Assembly (NCBI RefSeq): GCF_000737325.1
Contig: NZ_CP011125.1
Span: 6,448,001-6,512,000, forward strand
DNA: 64,000 nt
DNA from: Sandaracinus amylolyticus
GTDB lineage: Bacteria > Myxococcota_A > Polyangia > Polyangiales > Sandaracinaceae
Reading direction: 5' to 3'
Positions 48,920 through 59,408 of this stretch are shown here, one piece after another. Positions within the stretch are counted from its first letter, which is position 1. The number at the start of each line of letters is the position of its first letter. Both the position numbers and the translations under genes were made by a program. Under the pieces are notes generated by a model that saw only the letters and a list, made by a program, of their open reading frames with translations, was not told the DNA's origin and ran no database searches.

Positions 48920-50080
48920 ATGTCGCTCCCCGTCCTGCCGTCGGCCCGCCCGCCCGCCGACGACGACGCGGGCCTCGATGCGTCCGACTGGCGCTGGCAG
49001 GTCCGCCACGCGATCACCGATCTCGCCGGGCTCGAGGCTGCGCTGGAGCTCACGCCGGAGGAGCGCGAGGGCACCCGACGCGCGCTCGCGGGCGGGTTCC
49101 CGATGTCGATCACGCCCTATTACCTCGGGCTCTGCGATCGACGGGATCCCCACTGTCCGATCCGCCTGCAGTGCGTGCCGCGCATCGAGGAGGCGCGCGA
49201 GGTCCCCGGCGATCTGCGCGATCCGCTCGGCGAAGAAGCGCACGAGGTCGCGCCGCACCTCGTGCGTCGATATCCCGACCGCGTCCTCTTGATCGCGACC
49301 GACCGCTGCTCGGTCTACTGCCGCTTCTGCACGCGCTCGCGCATGGTCGGCCAGGACGGCGGCGTGCGCGCCCTCGAGAAGCTCGAGCCCGCGTTCGCGT
49401 GGATCGAGGCGCACCCCGAGATCCACGACGTGATCGTCTCGGGCGGCGACCCGCTGGTCGGCACCGACGCGCGCATCGCAGCCATCCTCGAGCGCCTCGC
49501 GCGCATCGAGCACGTGATGGTCGTCCGCATGGCCACGCGCGCGCCTGTCACGTTGCCGCAGCGCATCTCGTCGGATCTGTGTCGGGCGCTGCGATCGCAC
49601 CCGTCGGTCTGGGTCATGACCCACTTCAACCATCCGAAGGAGCTCTCGCCCGAGTCGCGCGACGCGTGCGCGCGCCTCGTGGATCACGGGATCCCGGTGA
49701 TGAACCAGAGCGTGCTCCTGCGCGGCGTGAACGACGACGCGCGCACGCTCGAGACGCTCTTCCGAGGCCTGGTGCGCGCGCGCGTCCGGCCCTATTACCT
49801 GCTCCAGGCCGACCCGGTCCGCGGCACCTCGCACCTGCGCACGCCGCTGCAGACCGGGATCGACCTCATGGAACGACTGCAGGGACGCGTCGGCGGCATC
49901 GCGCTGCCGAAGCTGATCGTCGACACGCCGGGCGGCATGGGGAAGGTGCCGGTCGGACCGGATTGGATCGTGCGGCGCGAGCGCGGTGTCACCACGCTCC
50001 GCACGCACCGCGGCGTGGAGGTCGACTACGTCGATCCGCCCTCGCCGCCGAAGGTGTGCGTCCCTGCGGATCGCGATTGA
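48920..50080 (+). CDS. Lysine 2,3-aminomutase-like radical SAM/PLP enzyme (KamA/EpmB family)
   Basis: The 386-aa protein has the radical SAM cluster CSVYCRFCTR, the PLP-binding Lys in DTPGGMGKVPV and the two acidic residues of the lysine-binding site (QADPVRGTSHLRT, LIVDTPGG). The enzyme moves the alpha-amino group of lysine to the beta position. It is shorter than Clostridium KamA and longer than EpmB, and no lysine-catabolism or EF-P genes (epmA, efp) are in the window. It could therefore make free beta-lysine or modify a protein. ATG at 48920 is the first sensible start after a 285-bp gap. Confidence 0.88.
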   Translation: MSLPVLPSARPPADDDAGLDASDWRWQVRHAITDLAGLEAALELTPEEREGTRRALAGGFPMSITPYYLGLCDRRDPHCPIRLQCVPRIEEAREVPGDLRDPLGEEAHEVAPHLVRRYPDRVLLIATDRCSVYCRFCTRSRMVGQDGGVRALEKLEPAFAWIEAHPEIHDVIVSGGDPLVGTDARIAAILERLARIEHVMVVRMATRAPVTLPQRISSDLCRALRSHPSVWVMTHFNHPKELSPESRDACARLVDHGIPVMNQSVLLRGVNDDARTLETLFRGLVRARVRPYYLLQADPVRGTSHLRTPLQTGIDLMERLQGRVGGIALPKLIVDTPGGMGKVPVGPDWIVRRERGVTTLRTHRGVEVDYVDPPSPPKVCVPADRD

Positions 50081-50149
50081 ATTCCGAAACCCTGGGTGTA
50101 TAGCTGGCGCGCCTCACGCGCAGGGGCGCGGCGAGAGCAGGAACCGACG

Positions 50150-50869
50150 ATGCAGAAGGCGCTGACCCTCACGCGGACCTCGATCGGGAAGAAGGCGCTG
50201 GTCGCCATCACGGGCGCCATCCTCTTCGGCTTCGTGATCGCCCACCTGATCGGCAACCTGCAGGTCTTCCTCGGCCCCGAGCACCTCAACGCGTACGCCG
50301 AGCTCCTGCACTCGATGCCGAAGGCGCTCTGGACGGCGCGCGCCATCCTGCTGCTCGCGCTCGTCGTGCACGTCGGGCTCACGGTGCAGCTCTCGCTCGC
50401 GAACAACGCCGCGCGCCCCAGCCGCTACAAGGTCGCGAGCGACGTCGGCGCGCAGGGCCCGCTGCTGCGCTACGCGCGCAAGACGATGATCCTCTCGGGC
50501 CCGATCGTGTTCGCGTTCATCGCGTTCCACCTCGCGCACCTGACGATCGGCGCCGACGTCGTCCAGGGCTACCGCTTCGATCCCCACGACGTCTATCTCA
50601 ACGTCGTCTACGGGTTCCGCAGCATCTGGGTCACGTCGTTCTACGTCTTCGCGAACATCCTGCTCGGCTTCCACCTCTACCAGGGTGGCCACTCGCTGCT
50701 GCAGAGCCTCGGCCTCCGCTCGCCGCGCTTCGACCAGCGCATCCGCGGCGCCGCGATGGCGTTCGCCGCGTTCGTGACGCTCGGCAACGTGATCATCCCG
50801 CTCACGATCATGGCGCGCGTCATCGGCGGCGACGTGCCCGACCTCCCCGCGCTGCCGCCCACGCCCTGA
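50150..50869 (+). CDS. sdhC: Succinate dehydrogenase/fumarate reductase cytochrome b subunit
   Basis: The 239-aa protein has five membrane helices (LVAITGAILFGFVIAHLIGN, ALWTARAILLLALVVHVGLT, FAFIAFHLAHLTIG, SFYVFANILLGFHLYQGGHS) with the His residues that bind two haems in the fused C/D type subunit. The five-helix, one-subunit form marks a type B complex II, as in many Bacteroidota and delta/epsilon groups. It anchors SdhA and SdhB to the membrane and passes electrons to menaquinone. It is the first gene of sdhCAB, 45 bp before sdhA. Confidence 0.95.
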   Translation: MQKALTLTRTSIGKKALVAITGAILFGFVIAHLIGNLQVFLGPEHLNAYAELLHSMPKALWTARAILLLALVVHVGLTVQLSLANNAARPSRYKVASDVGAQGPLLRYARKTMILSGPIVFAFIAFHLAHLTIGADVVQGYRFDPHDVYLNVVYGFRSIWVTSFYVFANILLGFHLYQGGHSLLQSLGLRSPRFDQRIRGAAMAFAAFVTLGNVIIPLTIMARVIGGDVPDLPALPPTP

Positions 50870-50914
50870 GCGCGCGCGGTCTCAACTTCCGTTCGTCGTA
50901 AGGAGCATCACGAG

Positions 50915-52858
<1,944 letters not shown>

Positions 52859-52869
52859 GGAGCTGAACC

Positions 52870-53664
52870 GTGGCCGAGACGATCGATCTCAAGCTTCACG
52901 TCTGGCGACAGAACGGCCCGAACGACGCGGGTCGCTTCGAGGACTACTCGGAGTACGCGAAGGGCATCAGCACGCACGCGTCGTTCCTCGAGATGATGGA
53001 CGTCGTGAACGACCGCCTGATCCTGGCGGGCAAGGAGCCGTTCGCGTTCGATCACGACTGCCGCGAGGGCATCTGCGGCACGTGCGGCGTCGTGATCAAC
53101 GGGCAGCCCCACGGGCCGCAGCGCGCGACGACGACCTGCCAGCTCCACATGCGCAAGTTCGAGAACGGCGCGACCATCTACGTCGAGCCGTTCCGCGCGA
53201 AGTCGTTCCCGGTGATCAGGGACCTGATGGTCGAGCGCGCGTCGCTCGATCGGATCATCCAGGCGGGCGGCTACATCACGGTGCGCGCGGGCAGCGCGGT
53301 CGACGCGAACGAGATGCCCATCCCGAAGCCCATCGCCGACGAGGCGATGGACGCGGCGGCGTGCATCGGCTGCGGCGCGTGCGTCGCGGCGTGCCCGAAC
53401 GCGTCGGCGAGCCTCTTCACGGCGGCGAAGATCTCGCACCTCGGCCTGCTCCCGCAGGGCCAGGCGGAGCGCTCGCGCCGCGCGCTCGACATGGTCGCGC
53501 AGCACGACCGCGAGGGGTTCGGCGCGTGCTCGAACCACTACGAGTGCGAGGCCGCGTGCCCGAAGCAGATCAGCGTCGCGTTCATCGCGCGCATGAACCG
53601 CGATCACCTGAAGGCGCAGCTCACGTACAAGGAGCCGACCGCCAAAGACGGCGGCGCTGGGTGA
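52870..53664 (+). CDS. sdhB: Succinate dehydrogenase iron-sulfur subunit
   Basis: The 264-aa protein has the 2Fe-2S motif [10 protein letters not shown], and the [13 protein letters not shown] and CEAACPKQ cysteines of the 4Fe-4S and 3Fe-4S clusters. It carries electrons from SdhA to SdhC. GTG at 52870 gives [16 protein letters not shown]. It is the last gene of the sdhCAB order, which is typical of this subfamily. The next gene starts 1 bp after its stop. Confidence 0.97.
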   Translation: MAETIDLKLHVWRQNGPNDAGRFEDYSEYAKGISTHASFLEMMDVVNDRLILAGKEPFAFDHDCREGICGTCGVVINGQPHGPQRATTTCQLHMRKFENGATIYVEPFRAKSFPVIRDLMVERASLDRIIQAGGYITVRAGSAVDANEMPIPKPIADEAMDAAACIGCGACVAACPNASASLFTAAKISHLGLLPQGQAERSRRALDMVAQHDREGFGACSNHYECEAACPKQISVAFIARMNRDHLKAQLTYKEPTAKDGGAG

Positions 53665-53665
53665 G

Positions 53666-54478
53666 ATGACTCGATCGACGTCGCACGCCTCGTTCCCGAG
53701 GGGCGTGGTGATCGCGCTCGCGTGCGCTCTCGCCGCGTGCGACGTCGAGGACGAGCTCCCGTGGCCCGGACCGCCGGGCGCGCTGCCGACCGATCTCGAT
53801 CTCGACGAGGATCTCGCCGCGATCGACGTCGAGCCGCCGCGCGAGCGACGCGCGCCCGAAGCGCCGGCGACCACGCGCGCATCGATCGCGCCGGGCGGCA
53901 CCGCGCAGCTCGCAGGGACCGCGGGCGGATCCGTCGCCGCGAGCACGCGACGCGGCGAGTGCGCGGGGCACGTCGCGGAGGAGCCCGATCACGTGATCGA
54001 CGTGACCGCGGAGACGCACGTCGCGCTGCGGGTCACGAGCGAAGGCGACACCACGCTGCTCGTGCAGACCGCGGACGGCGCGTGGCTCTGCAACGACGAC
54101 TTCGACGGCCTCGCGCCGGCGATCGCGCGCACGCTCGCGCCGGGCGCGCTGCGGGTGTGGGTCGGCACCTGGGACGCGGAGCACGCGGGCGCGCCCTACG
54201 AGCTCGCGGTGGGCACCGAGCTCGACCCCGCGATGCCGCGCGGCGAGCCGGTCATCGATCGGCTGAACGCGGTGTGTGAAGAGAACTGGTGCGCGAGCGG
54301 GACCGCGTATCGCTTCGAGCGCGTGACCTGCGACGGCGCCAGCGACTGCCGCGTGACCTTCACGATCGACGGCACGACGGGCGAGGTCACGACGCCCGGA
54401 GCGCGCTCGAGCTGGCGCGACGAAGGGCTCGACGAGCGCTTCGTCGACGCGCTCGGTGAAGCGCTGAATTCGCGGTGA
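53666..54478 (+). CDS. Hypothetical lipoprotein co-located with sdhCAB
   Basis: The 270-aa product (MTRSTSHASFPRGVVIALAC, lipobox-like ALAAC further on) is an exported lipoprotein. Most of the chain is beta-rich with repeated strands (GDTTLLVQTADGAWLCNDDF, LRVWVGTWDAEHAGAPYELA), similar to pre-peptidase-like C-terminal or DUF domains of myxobacterial surface proteins. Two pairs of Cys suggest disulfides. The gene begins directly after sdhB but no link to complex II is evident. Confidence 0.7.
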   Translation: MTRSTSHASFPRGVVIALACALAACDVEDELPWPGPPGALPTDLDLDEDLAAIDVEPPRERRAPEAPATTRASIAPGGTAQLAGTAGGSVAASTRRGECAGHVAEEPDHVIDVTAETHVALRVTSEGDTTLLVQTADGAWLCNDDFDGLAPAIARTLAPGALRVWVGTWDAEHAGAPYELAVGTELDPAMPRGEPVIDRLNAVCEENWCASGTAYRFERVTCDGASDCRVTFTIDGTTGEVTTPGARSSWRDEGLDERFVDALGEALNSR

Positions 54479-54600
54479 AACCCGTCGAATTCCGCGTTTG
54501 ATCGTGGTACTCTTCCGTCATTGATCGCGCCCGCTGGAGGGGCTCCGAACGCGACGTGGGATGCGCGCGTGCGAGCGCGATCCACCCAGGAGGAGACGCG

Positions 54601-55689
54601 ATGGGCGCGACCTATGAGCCTCGTGACATCGAGGTGCTCGAGGGCCTCGAACCGATCCGGAAACGGCCAGGGATGTACGTCGGAGACCTGCGCGACTCTC
54701 GCACGGTTTCCCGGTGCATCGCCGAGGCGGTCCGCACCTTCCTGCACACCGGTGCGTCACGCGTGATCGTCACGATCGAGGACGACACGCGCTTCGAGAT
54801 CGTCGGCGAGGACGCACGCGTCCCCGCCGACACGCTCTCGCTGCGCACCGTGTTCTCCACGATGCACTGCGGCTGCGAGTGCATTCGCGAGCGGCGGGTC
54901 TTCGTGGAGGCGTGCAATCCCGCGGTGACGAACGCGCTCTGTGAGGCCTTCGATGTCGAGGCCAGCGCGGATGGCGCACGCGCCCGGGTGTGCTGGAAGA
55001 AGGGAGTCGCGGTGTCCGACGAGCGCTCGGACTGCTCCGCTGCCCGGCGGATGGTGCGCGTCCGTGGAGCGCTCGATCTCGGCATCTTCGGGGTGAACGC
55101 GCGCATCGTCGCCGACGAGCTCGACGCATTGCTCGACGACCTCGCGGTGCTCGCGGCGGGCACGCGGATCCACATGCTGGATGCGCGCTCGGGCGCCACG
55201 CACGAGCACCACGCGCCGAACGGTCTCGTCGATCGGCTGGTCGCCCGAGGCGTCGCCGAGCCGCTCCTGGCGCATCTCGCGCGCGTCGACGGCACCTCGC
55301 TCGCGATCGCGCTCGGCTGGGTCGAAGACGGGCCCGCGCGGGTCGACGCGTGGGCGGTCGGATGGTGGAACCAGCTGCGGCAGGACGATCTCGCGCCCGC
55401 GCTCGTCGGGACGATGGCGACCGCGCTGCTCCCGGAGCGCTGCCTCTTCGAGCCGGGGCCGGGCGCGCGGCTGCCCGAGAACGTCGCGCGCGGTCTGGTC
55501 GGCGCGATCGCGATCGATGTCGGCGTCGGGTCGAAGGTGGGCCTCGACGAGCTGGTGCGCGAAGCCCTCGAGCCCGTGCTCGCGCCCTACGTCCTCGCGC
55601 GCCCTGCCCTGCTCGCGCAGCTCGCACGCAACACCGGGTGCACCACCGAGGAGCTCGCCGCGCGGCTCGATTCCCGCATTCCCCACTGA
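54601..55689 (+). CDS. GyrB/ParE-like ATPase-transducer protein without toprim, ATP site degenerate
   Basis: ATG 54601 follows AGGAGGAG at 54588-54595. The 362-aa protein opens with IEVLEGLEPIRKRPGMYVGD, the signature N-terminus of GyrB/ParE, and continues through the GHKL and transducer parts (ARIVADELDALLDDLAVLAAG, GWVEDGPARVDAWAVG). It ends before the toprim and C-terminal regions. E42 lies where the catalytic Glu should be, but N46 is Thr and the flexible ATP lid GGLHGVG is replaced by EACNPAV at 103-109. ATP binding is thus doubtful. It may regulate gyrase or bind DNA; the true role is unknown. No gyrA or parC lies nearby. Confidence 0.8.
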   Translation: MGATYEPRDIEVLEGLEPIRKRPGMYVGDLRDSRTVSRCIAEAVRTFLHTGASRVIVTIEDDTRFEIVGEDARVPADTLSLRTVFSTMHCGCECIRERRVFVEACNPAVTNALCEAFDVEASADGARARVCWKKGVAVSDERSDCSAARRMVRVRGALDLGIFGVNARIVADELDALLDDLAVLAAGTRIHMLDARSGATHEHHAPNGLVDRLVARGVAEPLLAHLARVDGTSLAIALGWVEDGPARVDAWAVGWWNQLRQDDLAPALVGTMATALLPERCLFEPGPGARLPENVARGLVGAIAIDVGVGSKVGLDELVREALEPVLAPYVLARPALLAQLARNTGCTTEELAARLDSRIPH

Positions 55690-55755
55690 GAAACTGGTGT
55701 TTCGACGACGTGCCCGCGCTAGGATGCGGTCGCTCGTTCGTCGGAGGCGTCGCGC

Positions 55756-57552
55756 TTGGGCTGGGAAGGGTACGTGACCTGCGGCGTGGTCGCCGCGCTC
55801 GTCGTCGCGCTCGCGCGCAACCTCGCCTCGGCCGATGCGCTCCTGCTCGGCGCCGCGACGGTGCTCTCGACGCTCCGGATCTTCTCGGATCGGTTCCTCG
55901 ACCCGCGCGACGTCGCGTCGTCGCTCGGCAACCAGGGCCTGGTCACGGTCGCGGCGCTCTTCGTCGTCGCGGCGGGGCTCGCGCACTCGGGCGGCAGCTC
56001 GCGCATCGGCGCGCCCATCCTCGGCAGGCCACGCAGCACGCTCGTCGCGCAAGTGCGGATGATGCTGCCGGTCACCGCCGTCAGCGCGTTCCTCAACAAC
56101 ACGACCGTCGTCGCCGCGTTCCTGCCGGTCGTGAAGGACTGGGCGCGCACCTACCGCCTCGACGTCACGCGCCTCCTGATGCCGCTCTCGTACGCGGCGG
56201 TGCTCGGCGGCGTGTGCACGCTGATCGGCACCAGCACGAACATCGTCGTGCAGGGCCTGATGATCGACGCCGGCATGCCGCCGATGGGCATGTTCTCGCT
56301 CACCCCGATCGGCATCGCGATCGCGGTCGCGGGCATCGTCTACGTGGTGATCGCGTCGCGCATCCTCCTGCCCTCGCGCACGCCCGCCGCGGAGCGCCTC
56401 GCGAACCCGCGCGAGTACACCGTCGAGATGGAGGTCGAGAAGGGCAGCCCGCTCGACGGCACCTCGGTCGAGAAGGCCGGCCTCCGACAGCTCCCCGGGC
56501 TCTTCCTCGCCGAGGTCGAGCGCGGGGACGACGTCGAGCCCGCCGTCGGTCCCGAGTTCGTGCTGCGCGGCGGTGATCGGCTGATCTTCGTCGGGCTCGT
56601 GCAGTCGGTCGCGGACCTGACGAACGTGCGCGGGCTCGTTCCCGTCGCCGACGGCGACGGCATCGAGCTCGACGTGCCGCGCACCGACCGCATCTTCTGC
56701 GAGGCGGTCGTCAGCGTGACCTCGCCGATGGTCGGCAAGAGCATCCGCGACGGGCGCTTCCGCAGTCGCTACGGCGCGGCGGTGCTCGCGGTGCATCGCA
56801 ACGGCGAGCTCATCAAGCGCAAGGTCGGCGACATCGTGCTGCAGCCCGGCGACACGCTGCTCGTCGAGGGCCCCCCGCGCTTCCTCGAGGAGCAGCGCGA
56901 TCGCGGCGACTTCTTCCTCGTCTCGGCGGTCGAGGGGCGCGCGCCGGTGCGCCACGACCGTGGCTGGATCGCGATCGCGATCCTCGGCGCGGTGGTGCTC
57001 GGCGGCGCGCTCGAGCCGTGGACGAACCTCGACGTGCTGCCGTTCGCGCTCGCGGGCGGCGCGCTGATGATCGTGACCGGCTGCTGCACGATGGAGCAGG
57101 CGCGGCGCTCGATCGACTGGAGCGTGCTCTTCTCGATCGCGGGCGCGCTCGTGGTCGCGCGGACGCTGGAGTCGACCGGCGCGGCGGCGGTGATGGCGAG
57201 CGGCGTGGTCGCGATCGCGCAGCCGCTCGGCCCGACGTTCGCGCTCGCGGCGGTGTACGTCACGACGCTGCTGCTGACCGAGCTGCTGACGAACAACGCG
57301 GCGGCCGCGCTCGCGTTCCCGCTGGCGATCGCGACGGCGCAGCAGCTCGGCGTGAGCGCGATGCCGTTCGCGATGGCGGTCGCGATCGCCGCGTCGTGCG
57401 GGTTCGCGACGCCGACCGGGTACCAGACGCACCTGATGGTCTACGGCGCGGGCGGCTATCGGTTCGGCGACTTCATGCGGATGGGCGCCGGGCTCGACAT
57501 CGTGTGCGCGATCATCGCGACGCTGCTGATCCCGCTGGTCTTTCCGTTCTGA
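55756..57552 (+). CDS. SLC13-family permease with two TrkA-C domains
   Basis: The 598-aa protein starts at TTG 55756, eight bases after GGAGG. It has N- and C-terminal sets of membrane helices of the DASS/SLC13 (sodium/anion symporter) type, with the SNT-like FLNNTTVVAAFLPVV, TLIGTSTNIVVQGLM and LTELLTNNAAAALAFPLAIA, CGFATPTGYQTHLMVYG. Two cytoplasmic TrkA-C (RCK-C) domains lie between (residues about 215-300 and 310-390). Such permeases carry sulfate, phosphate or carboxylates. The cargo is not shown. Confidence 0.93.
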   Translation: MGWEGYVTCGVVAALVVALARNLASADALLLGAATVLSTLRIFSDRFLDPRDVASSLGNQGLVTVAALFVVAAGLAHSGGSSRIGAPILGRPRSTLVAQVRMMLPVTAVSAFLNNTTVVAAFLPVVKDWARTYRLDVTRLLMPLSYAAVLGGVCTLIGTSTNIVVQGLMIDAGMPPMGMFSLTPIGIAIAVAGIVYVVIASRILLPSRTPAAERLANPREYTVEMEVEKGSPLDGTSVEKAGLRQLPGLFLAEVERGDDVEPAVGPEFVLRGGDRLIFVGLVQSVADLTNVRGLVPVADGDGIELDVPRTDRIFCEAVVSVTSPMVGKSIRDGRFRSRYGAAVLAVHRNGELIKRKVGDIVLQPGDTLLVEGPPRFLEEQRDRGDFFLVSAVEGRAPVRHDRGWIAIAILGAVVLGGALEPWTNLDVLPFALAGGALMIVTGCCTMEQARRSIDWSVLFSIAGALVVARTLESTGAAAVMASGVVAIAQPLGPTFALAAVYVTTLLLTELLTNNAAAALAFPLAIATAQQLGVSAMPFAMAVAIAASCGFATPTGYQTHLMVYGAGGYRFGDFMRMGAGLDIVCAIIATLLIPLVFPF

Positions 57553-57743
57553 TACGGCAGCGCGTGCGCGCGGCGGGGCCGCACGGGAGCTCACCGCGGA
57601 GGGCCACGGAGGGCCACGGAGAGATTTCGTGTCTCTCGCCCTCTTCGTCGGAGCGGTCCCCTTCTCCGCGCTGGCCTCTGCGGCCCTCTGCGGCCCTCTG
57701 CGGTGAAATCCGATCGCTTCAGCCCGGGCGATGGGATGGCCAG
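57553..57743. repeat. Long imperfect inverted repeat (57591-57623 / 57676-57706)
   Basis: The left arm TCACCGCGGAGGGCCACGGA continues to 57623, and the right arm ending TGCGGTGA at 57706 is its near-complete reverse complement, over about 32 bp with 52 bp between. Each arm contains an internal duplication of GGAGGGCCACG. Similar GC-rich, GAGGGC-containing repeats occur in many bacterial genomes. The structure lies between two converging genes and could act as a terminator or be a small mobile repeat. No gene is present. Confidence 0.6.
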
Positions 57744-58037
57744 AGTCACAATTTGTCGATCCGTGACCATGCGTATGAGGTCACGAGTCACAATTTATCG
57801 ATCCGTGACCATGCGTATGAGGTCACGAGTCACAATTTATCGATCCGTGACCATGCGTATGAGGTCACGAGTCACAATTCTCGCCTGCGACCACTTCGGG
57901 CAGAGGTCGCGAGTCAGAATTCTCGGCTTCGACCACTTCGGGCAGAGGTCGCGAGTCAGAATTCTCGCGTTCGACCAGTGCCGTCACGGGTTGGAAGTCA
58001 GAATTCTCGCTGCGACGACTCCGGCTGACCGTCGTAG
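57744..58037. repeat. 42-bp tandem repeat array, seven copies, each with a possible hairpin
   Basis: Units begin exactly every 42 bp at 57744, 57786, 57828, 57870, 57912, 57954 and 57996. Copies 1-3 are nearly identical (AGTCACAATTTATCGATCCG start) and have CGTGACC paired with GGTCACG. Copies 4-6 are changed in both arms so that pairing remains (TGCGACC with GGTCGCG in copy 4; CGACC with GGTTG in copy 6). The array is AT-richer than its surroundings. No reliable coding frame is seen. Confidence 0.85.
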
Positions 58038-58227
58038 CCTCGGACGTCTCGGCTTCGGCCTCTTCGCTCACCGTCGCGCGCGGCGACCGTGGCTTCGCGC
58101 GGTGCGTCGGGGGTTCGCAGCCATCGCGGACGGATCGCGCCTCCGGCACTCGGTCGTCCGCGGCGCGCCGTACTCGTTCTCTCGTGCTCGGTCGTCCGCT
58201 CAGCGAGGGCGCGCTCGGCCGAGCCGC
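58038..58227. other. Intergenic segment before the aldo/keto reductase stop
   Basis: No gene is supported. The stretch is GC-rich, with weak palindromes only. Together with the repeats it makes the convergent junction 57552/58228 one of the longest gaps in the window. Confidence 0.45.
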
Positions 58228-59313
58228 TCACGATCCCGAGGGCATCACCCGCCGCTTCACCGCCCCGACCACGCTGCGCGCCCTGCGCATCACCCCGCCG
58301 ACCTTCGCGTGTCGCTGCGCGGCGGCCGTGACCCGCGCGAACGCGCTCTCCAGCTCCGCGATCTCGCGCGGCTCGAGGCGCAGCGCCGACGCGCCCGCGT
58401 TCTGTCGCGCCTGCGCCTCGCTGCTCGCGCCCGCGATCACCGCGCTCACGCCGGGGCGCGCGAGCACCCACGCGAGCGACACCTGGCCCGGCGTCGCGCC
58501 GTGGCGCGTCGCGATCGGCTGGAGCACGTCGCGGATCGCCTCCTGGATCAGCTCGCGAACCTTCGGCGCGAAGAGCGCGGTCCCGGCGCGCCAGTCCTTG
58601 ACCTCGCGGTGCGGGCCGTAGGTGCCGCAGAGCAGGCCCTGCGCGAGCGGTGAGTACGCGAGGAACCCCGCGCCCACGCGGCGCGCCGCGACGAGCCCGT
58701 CGCGCTCGACGTCGCGCGTCAGCAAGCTCAGCGGCGACTGCAGGCTCGCGAGCGGCACGTCACCGAGCGCGGCGCGCGCTTCTTCGACCTCGCGCCCCGT
58801 GAAGTTCGACACCCCGACGTGCGCCACCGCGCCCGCGCGCACCGCGTCGCGCAGCGCGGCGAACGTCTCGCGGATGGGCACCCGTCGATCACGCTGGTGC
58901 ACCTGCACCAGATCGAGCCGCTCCACCCCGAGCCGCTCGAGGCTGCGCTCGATCTCGAGCAGCACCGACTCCGGGCGCGAGTCGCGCCGCACGACGAGCG
59001 GCTGCCCGTGCTCGCCGAGCGCCTGGAAGAGCGGCTCGCCGTGCTGCGAGGGGCAGTCCCAGCGCAGGCCGACCTTCGTGAGCACCTTCGGGCGCGGCCG
59101 CAGCTCCGCGATGACCTTGCCGACGACGCGCTCCGAGCGACCGAAGCCGTAGAGCGGCGCGGTGTCGATCGCGGTCACGCCGGCGTCGAGCGCGGCGCGG
59201 AGGATCGCGGCGCGGCGCGCGTCCTCGTCGGGGCCTGGCGCGGCGAAGCCCATCGCGCCGAACGTGACGACGGATACCCGCAGATCTCCGGGCCCGAGCG
59301 CTCGCTGCTCCAT
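58228..59313 (-). CDS. Aldo/keto reductase
   Basis: The 361-aa protein has the family tetrad: Asp50 and Tyr55 in IDTAPLYGFGRSE, Lys80 in TKVGL and His139 in VQVHQRD. The (beta/alpha)8 barrel continues through HVGVSNFTG and AYSPLAQGLL. The coenzyme region VLARPGVSAVIAGASSEAQ is typical of NADPH-binding AKRs. It reduces aldehydes or ketones; the substrate is not known. ATG at 59313. It is followed on the plus strand by the MopE-like lipoprotein gene at 59409, with 95 bp between the divergent starts. Confidence 0.93.
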   Translation of the reverse strand: MEQRALGPGDLRVSVVTFGAMGFAAPGPDEDARRAAILRAALDAGVTAIDTAPLYGFGRSERVVGKVIAELRPRPKVLTKVGLRWDCPSQHGEPLFQALGEHGQPLVVRRDSRPESVLLEIERSLERLGVERLDLVQVHQRDRRVPIRETFAALRDAVRAGAVAHVGVSNFTGREVEEARAALGDVPLASLQSPLSLLTRDVERDGLVAARRVGAGFLAYSPLAQGLLCGTYGPHREVKDWRAGTALFAPKVRELIQEAIRDVLQPIATRHGATPGQVSLAWVLARPGVSAVIAGASSEAQARQNAGASALRLEPREIAELESAFARVTAAAQRHAKVGGVMRRARSVVGAVKRRVMPSGS

Positions 59314-59408
59314 CCGATCGGGATCCTATCGCAGCGCGATGGCGTGATCGCCGGTTTCCGCGGGCGCTGCGCGATCTGGGATACGCTCGTCCCTCGACGG
59401 AGGACACC

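Noticed and set aside
57865-58149. Leftward 94-codon frame with ENSDSRPLPEVVEA-type repeats
   Set aside because: It is made mostly of the same array read on the other strand, with no ribosome-binding site or known family. It remains possible but unsupported.
57703-58653. Long open frame across the 42-bp array
   Set aside because: The period is a multiple of three so frames stay open by chance. The frame also runs antisense into the well-supported aldo/keto reductase, and no start signal is seen.
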